From: Pectobacterium colocasium
GTDB taxonomy: Bacteria > Pseudomonadota > Gammaproteobacteria > Enterobacterales > Enterobacteriaceae
DNA: 64,000 nt
Direction: 5' to 3'
Assembly: GCF_020181655.1 (NCBI RefSeq)
Contig: NZ_CP084032.1
Coordinates: 4,402,001-4,466,000 of the forward strand
The notes under the pieces are model-generated. The model did no database searches, had not been told where the DNA came from, and saw only the letters and a program-made list of their open reading frames with translations. The position numbers were made by a program, and so were the translations under genes. Positions 58,282 through 64,000 of the stretch are shown here, one piece after another (the stretch's first letter is position 1; every line of letters begins with the position of its first letter).

Positions 58282-61200
58282 TTATTCCACTGATTTCGAC
58301 ACCTTCTCCTTTAACGGAAAACGACGTCGCACGACGACAAAGAACAGCGGCACGAAGAAAATCGCGAGGAAAGTCGCAGCAAGCATACCGCCGATCACCC
58401 CCGTACCCACCGCATGCTGGCTGGCCGAACCCGCGCCGCTGCTGGTCGCCATCGGCAGAACACCGAAAATAAATGCCAGCGATGTCATCAATATCGGCCG
58501 CAGTCTCTGGCGGGAGGCTTCCAGCGTAGCCTCAACCAGATCCTTCCCTTTCTGGTTCATTTCGTTGGCGAATTCCACTATCAAGATGGCGTTCTTCGCC
58601 GATAGCCCGACTACCGTCAGTAGCCCAACCTGAAAATAGACATCGTTTTCCAGACCGCGTGCCCAGGTTGCCACCAGCGCCCCCAGCACGCCCATCGGCA
58701 CCACCAGCATGACGGAAAACGGCACAGTCCAGCTTTCATACAGCGCGGCCAGACACAGAAACACCACCAGCAGAGAAATCGCATACAGCGCCGGCGCCTG
58801 CGCCCCGCTCAGCCGCTCCTGCAACGACATGCCCGTCCACTCTAAGCCAAAGCCTTCCGGCAGCTTCGCCACCAGCGATTCCATGACATTCATCGCTGTA
58901 CCGGTACTGACGCCCGGCATCGCTTCACCGACAATCTCCAGCGAGGAATAACCGTTGTAACGCTCAAGGCGCGGCGAGCCGGTTTCCCAGACGGTTTGCG
59001 CAAAGGCGCTGAACGGCACCATGCCGCCACGGTTGTTACGCACATACCATTTGCTGATGTCGTCCGGCAGCATACGGAACTTCGCCGCCGCCTGAACGTA
59101 AACTTTCTTCACCCTGCCACGGTCAAGGAAGTCATTCACATAGGTCGATCCCCAGCCCGTTTTCAGCGTGCTGTTAATGTCATCCACCGACACGCCCAGC
59201 GCCTGCGCTTTGCGCTGATCGATATGAATCCGCAGCTGCGAGCTGTCGTCCAGACCATTGTGACGCACGCGCGTCAGCTCGGGGTTACTGTCAGCCATGT
59301 TCAGCAGTTGATCCCGCGCCGCCATCAGCGCGTCGTGCCCTAGCCCACCGCGATCCTGTAAGCGCATGGCGAAACCGGCGGCACTCCCCAGTCCGTTAAT
59401 TGACGGCGGGCTGCTGGCGAACACGCGCGCTTCCTGAATATGACGAAAGGCTTTAGTCGCGCGTTCGATCACGGCAAACGAGCTGCTCTCCGGCGTGGTG
59501 CGTTCATTCCAGTCTTTAAGGCGCACAAACAGCCGCGCCACGTTTTGCCCGTTTCCACCCGGCCCCGAACCAATGGTGGAAAACACAGACGTCACCGTGT
59601 CTTTTTCCTGCGTGAGATAGTACTGCTCGATCTTGTGAACCACCTGTAAGGTCTGCTGCTGCGTCGCCCCTGGCGGTAGCTGCACTTGTGTCGTGAACAC
59701 GCCCCGATCTTCCTGCGGCAAAAACGAGGTCGGCAGTCGGAAGAACAGGAAAGCCATAACCCCGATGATGCCCATATACAGCAGCAGCCAGCGTCCGCTG
59801 GTAATCAATATCTTGCCGACGCCGCGCTCATACTTCAGCGACGTGCGGGTAAAGCTCCGGTTAAACCAGCCGAAGAACCCTTTGCGGCCATGATGCTGCC
59901 CCTTGGCAAGCGGCTTGAGCAGCGTCGCGCACAGCGCAGGCGTCAGAATCATCGCCACCAGCACCGACAGAATCATTGACGTCACAATCGTGATGGAGAA
60001 CTGGCGGTAAATCGCCCCCGTAGTGCCGCCAAAGAAGGCCATTGGCACAAACACAGCCGACAGCACCAGCGCAATCCCGACCAGCGCGCCCTGCACCTGC
60101 CCCATTGATTTTCGTGTCGCTTCCCGTGGTGAGAGCCCCTCTTCGCTCATCACCCGTTCGACGTTCTCCACCACCACAATGGCATCATCGACCAGCAGAC
60201 CAATCGCCAGCACCATCGCGAACATCGTCAGGGTGTTCAGGCTGAACCCACAGACGTACAGCACGGCAAACGTACCGAGCAACACCACCGGCACCGCAAT
60301 CGTGGGAATCAGCGTGGCACGAAAATTCTGCAAGAACAGGTACATCACCAGAAAAACCAACAGCACCGCTTCAAACAGGGTTTTCACCACATCGGTGATA
60401 GAGGCTTTAACAAAAGGGGAGGTTTCAAAAGCGATTTTGGCTTCCAGCCCGTGCGGAAAATAGTGTGATAGTTCCTCGATACGCTCCCTGACACGCTTAT
60501 CTGTTTCCAGCTCATTCGCGCCAGACGCCAGCGTCACTCCCAAACCAGAAGCGGACTGACCGTTGAAACGACTGAGAAAATCGTAGCGTTCAGCACCCAA
60601 CTCGACTTCTGCAACGTTAGCTAACGTCACGGCGGAGCCATCCTGATTGACGCGCAGCGTGATATCACGGAACTGCTGTGGCGTCTGTAGCAGGGATTGT
60701 GCATTGATAGTCGCGTTCAGCGCCTGATTGTCCACCGACGGTACGCCACCGACTTGCCCGACCGAAACCTGACTGTTCTGCGATTCGATGGCGCGTACCA
60801 CGTCGCTGGTGGTCAGCGCATAGTCCATCAGTTTGGCCGGATCCAGCCAGATGCGCATCGCATATTGCGATCCATACGCAGAAACTTCACCCACTCCGCT
60901 GATACGGCTAATCGGTTCCTGAATATTCGTCGCAACATAATCAGCGATATCCTGCTTGTCCATACTGCCATCGGTAGACACAAACGCGACCATCAGGATA
61001 TTGGTATCGCCCGTTTTGCTCACGGTGACACCCTGCTGCTGGACTTCCTGTGGCAACTTGCGAATAGCGGATTGAAGCTGGTTTTGCACCTGCTGGCGAG
61101 CTTCATCAGGATCGGTACCCGCCTCGAAGGTCAGCATAACGCGCGCTTGCCCGGTATTGCTGCTGTCTGAGGCCATGTACATCAGGTTATCCAGCCCGGT

Positions 61201-61407
61201 CATACTCTGCTCAATAACCTGCGTAACGGTATTTTCCAGCGTTTGCGCCGATGCACCGGGATAGCTCGCCGTAATCCGCACGCTGGGCGGAGCCAGATCG
61301 GGATACTGTTCCAGCGGTAATGACTTGATGGCTAACATACCGCACAGGCTGAGAAGGATAGCCAGCACCCACGCAAAAATAGGACGGTCGACAAAAAAAT
61401 TCGCCAT
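58282..61407 (-). CDS. acrD: RND multidrug efflux pump AcrD
   Basis: Inner-membrane proton-driven exporter of aminoglycosides and other polar drugs, 1041 residues. Twelve membrane segments with two large periplasmic loops; the TM4 proton-relay pair is in [19 protein letters not shown]. The N-terminus [21 protein letters not shown] and long blocks ([36 protein letters not shown]) fit AcrD more closely than AcrB. GAGGAG precedes the ATG. No membrane-fusion gene is adjacent, as for E. coli acrD, so it should borrow AcrA and TolC. Confidence 0.96.
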   Translation of the reverse strand: MANFFVDRPIFAWVLAILLSLCGMLAIKSLPLEQYPDLAPPSVRITASYPGASAQTLENTVTQVIEQSMTGLDNLMYMASDSSNTGQARVMLTFEAGTDPDEARQQVQNQLQSAIRKLPQEVQQQGVTVSKTGDTNILMVAFVSTDGSMDKQDIADYVATNIQEPISRISGVGEVSAYGSQYAMRIWLDPAKLMDYALTTSDVVRAIESQNSQVSVGQVGGVPSVDNQALNATINAQSLLQTPQQFRDITLRVNQDGSAVTLANVAEVELGAERYDFLSRFNGQSASGLGVTLASGANELETDKRVRERIEELSHYFPHGLEAKIAFETSPFVKASITDVVKTLFEAVLLVFLVMYLFLQNFRATLIPTIAVPVVLLGTFAVLYVCGFSLNTLTMFAMVLAIGLLVDDAIVVVENVERVMSEEGLSPREATRKSMGQVQGALVGIALVLSAVFVPMAFFGGTTGAIYRQFSITIVTSMILSVLVAMILTPALCATLLKPLAKGQHHGRKGFFGWFNRSFTRTSLKYERGVGKILITSGRWLLLYMGIIGVMAFLFFRLPTSFLPQEDRGVFTTQVQLPPGATQQQTLQVVHKIEQYYLTQEKDTVTSVFSTIGSGPGGNGQNVARLFVRLKDWNERTTPESSSFAVIERATKAFRHIQEARVFASSPPSINGLGSAAGFAMRLQDRGGLGHDALMAARDQLLNMADSNPELTRVRHNGLDDSSQLRIHIDQRKAQALGVSVDDINSTLKTGWGSTYVNDFLDRGRVKKVYVQAAAKFRMLPDDISKWYVRNNRGGMVPFSAFAQTVWETGSPRLERYNGYSSLEIVGEAMPGVSTGTAMNVMESLVAKLPEGFGLEWTGMSLQERLSGAQAPALYAISLLVVFLCLAALYESWTVPFSVMLVVPMGVLGALVATWARGLENDVYFQVGLLTVVGLSAKNAILIVEFANEMNQKGKDLVEATLEASRQRLRPILMTSLAFIFGVLPMATSSGAGSASQHAVGTGVIGGMLAATFLAIFFVPLFFVVVRRRFPLKEKVSKSVE

Positions 61408-61784
61408 CGCTTCTATACTCCTCAGCCATATTTTAATGTGGCTGCTTTATGAGCAGCCTACTTATGATCGTTCAGAACAGGATCCACTAACCCAGAGAAA
61501 ATCCTGCGTACAAGGTAATGCGGGTCACTTCAGCATGAATTTACTCGCCCAGTTCCTGTGCTCGCCCTGACGGGCTGCCACAAGTGGCATTTAAAATGCG
61601 TTGGCATTTTATAAGGGGAAACACGATGATGAGGTTCCCGTAGAGATGCCTCACACCGTGGTAGTCCCCCGGTATCTCGATCTTGAAACGACCGACATGA
61701 TGTATACAGGGTGCCGAATTAACTTAACTGCCGACATCGGCTAAATCGTGGAGAAATTGAGGAGAAAATGTAAATTATCGTCGT
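61408..61784. other. Region between acrD and bioH
   Basis: 377 bp. The part next to acrD should contain its promoter; I see no clear CpxR or BaeR repeat. The middle holds ATAAAATGCC/GGCATTTTAT-type short inverted repeats (TGGCATTTAAAATGC at 61585-61600, GGCATTTTAT at 61603-61612). The rest is repeat copy B. Confidence 0.4.
61612..61702 (+). repeat. Dispersed intergenic repeat, copy B
   Basis: Starts TAAGGGGAAACACGATGATG and ends CGATCTTGAAACGACCGACAT. It aligns with copies at 33171-33250 and 47975-48063. It retains the central GTTCCCGTAGAGATGCCTCAC block shared with copy C but deleted in copy A. Confidence 0.8.
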
Positions 61785-62552
61785 CTAGGCCTGAGCGAAC
61801 GCGATCACCTGCTCGGTAAAGGCATCGGGATGCGAGATAAACGGCGCATGCGCGGCCTTTGGCATCACCGCCGACGTCGAATTCGCCCACTGCTCATCCA
61901 GCAATCCAGCGACTTTGCGCGGCACCAGCCCGTCTAGCGCACCATAAAGCCGCAGGAACGGCACGGCCAAGTCGGCTAACGGCTGACGTAAATCCGCTTC
62001 ACGCAATATGGCCAACCCACCGTTTAATACCTCGACGGACGGCATTGGCTGTTCCAGCACCACGCTTTTTAATAGTCGGGCATCCTGCCGTGCGCTCTCC
62101 GTTCCCAGCGTTTGCAGCGCCAAAAACCGCTCGACCGTACGCTGGAAATCTTCACTGAGCTGCTGCTGAAACCCCTGCAAGACGTCCGGCTTGATACCCG
62201 GCCAGCCGTCCTGTGCGCTGAAACAGGGCGACGATGCCACGGTAATCAGCTTTTCCACGCGCTCAGGCGCGCGCCACGCAATCTGGCTGGCAACCAATCC
62301 GCCCAGCGACCAGCCTAGCCAGACGGCACGTTCCGGTGCCTGCGCTAATACCTTCGCCGCCATGTCACTCAGCGACATCGGTCCAAACCCCTGACTCCTG
62401 CCATAACCCGGCAGATCGACCCTATGCAGACGAAAATGCGGGGCGAGTCGCGCAATAATGCTTTGCCATACCTGCGCATTCAATCCCCACCCGTGCAGCA
62501 ACACAAGATCCGTGTTTCCTGCACCTTCGGTCTGCCAATACAACGCTGCCAT
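61785..62552 (-). CDS. bioH: Pimeloyl-ACP methyl ester carboxylesterase
   Basis: Alpha/beta hydrolase that frees pimeloyl-ACP from its methyl ester in biotin synthesis. 255 residues. [15 protein letters not shown] is at about 18-32, the nucleophile elbow GWSLGG at about 80-85, Asp in [13 protein letters not shown], and the catalytic His in [17 protein letters not shown] precedes the ATG. Divergent from gntX by 45 bp, as in E. coli. Confidence 0.97.
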   Translation of the reverse strand: MAALYWQTEGAGNTDLVLLHGWGLNAQVWQSIIARLAPHFRLHRVDLPGYGRSQGFGPMSLSDMAAKVLAQAPERAVWLGWSLGGLVASQIAWRAPERVEKLITVASSPCFSAQDGWPGIKPDVLQGFQQQLSEDFQRTVERFLALQTLGTESARQDARLLKSVVLEQPMPSVEVLNGGLAILREADLRQPLADLAVPFLRLYGALDGLVPRKVAGLLDEQWANSTSAVMPKAAHAPFISHPDAFTEQVIAFAQA

Positions 62553-62597
62553 CCGTTATCTTCCTTACTCAGGGAAAAACATTTTTAGGGAAAAAAT

Positions 62598-63299
62598 ATG
62601 TTAACCATCACCGCCCGCTGCTGGCTATGTTTATTACCGCTTCATCGTAGTCGGCAAGGCATTTGCTCGTACTGCCAGCGCCATTTGCCGCGTCTGCCCG
62701 CCTGCTGCCCACGTTGTGGCTTGCCCTCCGGCGACACAGCGCGTCAGTGCGGGCGCTGCCTGCAAAATCCACCGCCCTGGCAATCGCTCACCTTTATCAG
62801 CGACTATGTACCGCCGTTTAACACGCTGCTGAAACAGTTTAAGTTCCACGGTAAAACCGAGCTGGCAGCCGTGCTCGCCCGGCAACTCTTACTGCGCTGG
62901 CAAATGACCTACCGCGAGCGGAAACTCACCGGACAAGCTCCCCTGTTCCGCCCTGACCGTCTGTTCACCGTTCCTCTGCACCGAAACCGTCAGTGGCATC
63001 GCGGCTTCAACCAGACCGCGTTGCTCGCCCGTCCTCTCGCCCGCTGGCTGAACTGTGCTTATGACTCCCGCGAATTGCAGCGCACTCGGCGCACATCGCT
63101 ACAGCAAACGCTCAGCGCCAGCGCGCGGCGGCGGAACCTGCGGGGCGCATTCTCGTGTGATATTTCGCTGTCCGGGCAACAGGTGGTGTTACTGGATGAT
63201 GTGGTCACGACGGGCAGTACCGCCGCGGAAATCAGCAGGCTGCTGCTGGCTCAAGGTGCGGCGGGCGTTCAGGTCTGGTGTGTGTGCCGCACCTTGTAG
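62598..63299 (+). CDS. gntX: ComF/GntX-family phosphoribosyltransferase-like protein
   Basis: 233 residues. The N-terminal zinc-ribbon has paired Cys (CWLC, CSYC, CCPRCG, CGRC within about 8-55). The C-terminal phosphoribosyltransferase fold carries VVLLDDVVTTGSTAAEI (about 196-212), the PRPP loop. Related to ComFC of DNA uptake; E. coli GntX (YhgH) has been linked to gluconate use and to DNA as nutrient. With the hof cluster in this window, a DNA-uptake role is a reasonable guess. nfuA follows after 60 nt. Confidence 0.95.
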   Translation: MLTITARCWLCLLPLHRSRQGICSYCQRHLPRLPACCPRCGLPSGDTARQCGRCLQNPPPWQSLTFISDYVPPFNTLLKQFKFHGKTELAAVLARQLLLRWQMTYRERKLTGQAPLFRPDRLFTVPLHRNRQWHRGFNQTALLARPLARWLNCAYDSRELQRTRRTSLQQTLSASARRRNLRGAFSCDISLSGQQVVLLDDVVTTGSTAAEISRLLLAQGAAGVQVWCVCRTL

Positions 63300-63359
63300 T
63301 TGGGGGGAGGATGGGCGTATTATAACCGACAAGGGCAGTCAACTATTGAGCTTACTATT

Positions 63360-63935
63360 ATGATCCGTATTACCGATGCTGCTCAGGAGCATTTCCTGAA
63401 ACTGTTGGCAAAACAGGAAGAAGGCACACAGATTCGCGTATTTGTTATCAATCCAGGTACGCCAAACGCCGAGTGCGGCGTCTCGTATTGCCCGCCGGAT
63501 GCCGTAGAAGCCAGCGATACCGTACTGAAGTTTGAAAAGATTTCTGCCTACGTAGACGAACTCAGCGCACCTTATCTTGAAGACGCTGAAATCGACTTCG
63601 TGACTGACCAGTTAGGTTCTCAGCTCACGCTGAAAGCGCCAAACGCCAAAATGCGTAAAGTGGACGACAGCGCCCCGCTGATGGAACGCGTCGAGTATGT
63701 GCTGCAATCGCAAATCAACCCACAGCTGGCTGGCCACGGCGGCCGCGTAACGCTGATGGAAATTACCGATGACGGCATGGCGATTCTGCAATTTGGCGGC
63801 GGCTGTAACGGCTGTTCTATGGTCGATTACACGCTGAAAGAAGGGATCGAGAAAGAGCTGCTGGAAAAATTCCCTGAGCTGAAAGGCGTGAGAGATCTCA
63901 CCGAACACCAGCGCGGTGAACACTCCTACTACTAA
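63360..63935 (+). CDS. nfuA: Fe/S biogenesis protein NfuA
   Basis: Fe-S cluster carrier protein, 191 residues from the ATG at 63360 ([19 protein letters not shown]); a frame opening at 63300 adds 20 residues not found in the family. The N-terminal A-type-like domain lacks its Cys ligands as usual. The C-terminal Nfu domain carries the cluster-binding CNGC in [20 protein letters not shown] (about 140-160). Helps keep Fe-S enzymes such as aconitase working under oxidative stress or iron limitation. Confidence 0.97.
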   Translation: MIRITDAAQEHFLKLLAKQEEGTQIRVFVINPGTPNAECGVSYCPPDAVEASDTVLKFEKISAYVDELSAPYLEDAEIDFVTDQLGSQLTLKAPNAKMRKVDDSAPLMERVEYVLQSQINPQLAGHGGRVTLMEITDDGMAILQFGGGCNGCSMVDYTLKEGIEKELLEKFPELKGVRDLTEHQRGEHSYY

Positions 63936-63962
63936 TCCTCTCTCCGGCTGATTTATCCTTCG

Positions 63963-63990
63963 GCATCCTCCCCGATTCAGGGGAGGATGC
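63963..63990. terminator. Hairpin after nfuA
   Basis: Perfect 11-bp stem GCATCCTCCCC / GGGGAGGATGC with a 6-nt loop, 27 nt after nfuA, followed by GTATTCATTC. It resembles the hairpin after pckA. Confidence 0.65.
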
Positions 63991-64000
63991 GTATTCATTC

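Overview
The window is chromosomal DNA of an enterobacterium of the soft-rot group, most likely Pectobacterium. The reasoning is mixed. The order aroK-aroB-damX-dam-rpe-gph-trpS, the hofMNOPQ/mrcA divergence, nudE/igaA/yrfG/hslR/hslO/pckA/envZ/ompR and bioH/gntX/nfuA are enterobacterial core synteny. A kdgT-kduI pair (pectin-derived ketouronate use), a 127-bp ERIC element, and several genes that differ from the Escherichia layout point to Pectobacterium or a close relative. I saw no rRNA, tRNA, CRISPR array, prophage or insertion sequence.

Layout. 1-4.2 kb: minus-strand operon of an enolase-superfamily sugar-acid dehydratase-like protein with a dipeptide-family ABC importer (binding protein, two permeases, the second cut by the window edge). 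4.2-9.1 kb: nirB-nirD-cysG nitrite reduction and siroheme synthesis, with an FNR site and a NarL/NarP site spaced as in E. coli nirB; nirC is absent. 9.1-14.3 kb: polar amino-acid ABC importer followed by an AbgB-like M20 amidohydrolase. 14.4-24.8 kb: trpS-gph-rpe-dam-damX-aroB-aroK and hofQPONM, all on the minus strand. 24.9-27.4 kb: mrcA. 27.5-36.5 kb: a secreted DUF1593 protein, nudE, igaA, yrfG, hslR, hslO and pckA. 36.5-36.9 kb: a convergent intergenic region rich in hairpins. 36.9-39 kb: envZ-ompR.

39-45.6 kb is an accessory stretch. greB lies on the same strand as ompR (opposite to E. coli), starts with TTG and overlaps the stop of a hipA-type toxin gene. hipB precedes hipA and has an array of four related operator-like repeats upstream. 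Next come an OlsF-like bifunctional ornithine-lipid acyltransferase with a candidate Pho box, a chemoreceptor with a candidate sigma-28 promoter, and a C-terminal scrap of citrate synthase. tex then resumes the core order. 48-51.4 kb holds an IclR regulator, ERIC, kdgT and kduI; 51.6-52.7 kb holds a periplasmic asparaginase.

52.8-57.2 kb is the most unusual region. It is a tight four-gene minus-strand unit of alkaline phosphatase, a DUF3299 protein with a CPFC motif, a LolD/MacB-type ATPase, and an FtsX-type permease with a roughly 80-residue His/Asp/Glu-rich loop. A link to zinc handling is plausible but inferred. It is preceded by a prlF-yhaV toxin-antitoxin pair and an acrD efflux pump. 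The window closes with bioH, gntX and nfuA. A roughly 80-90 bp dispersed intergenic repeat occurs three times (33.2, 48.0 and 61.7 kb).
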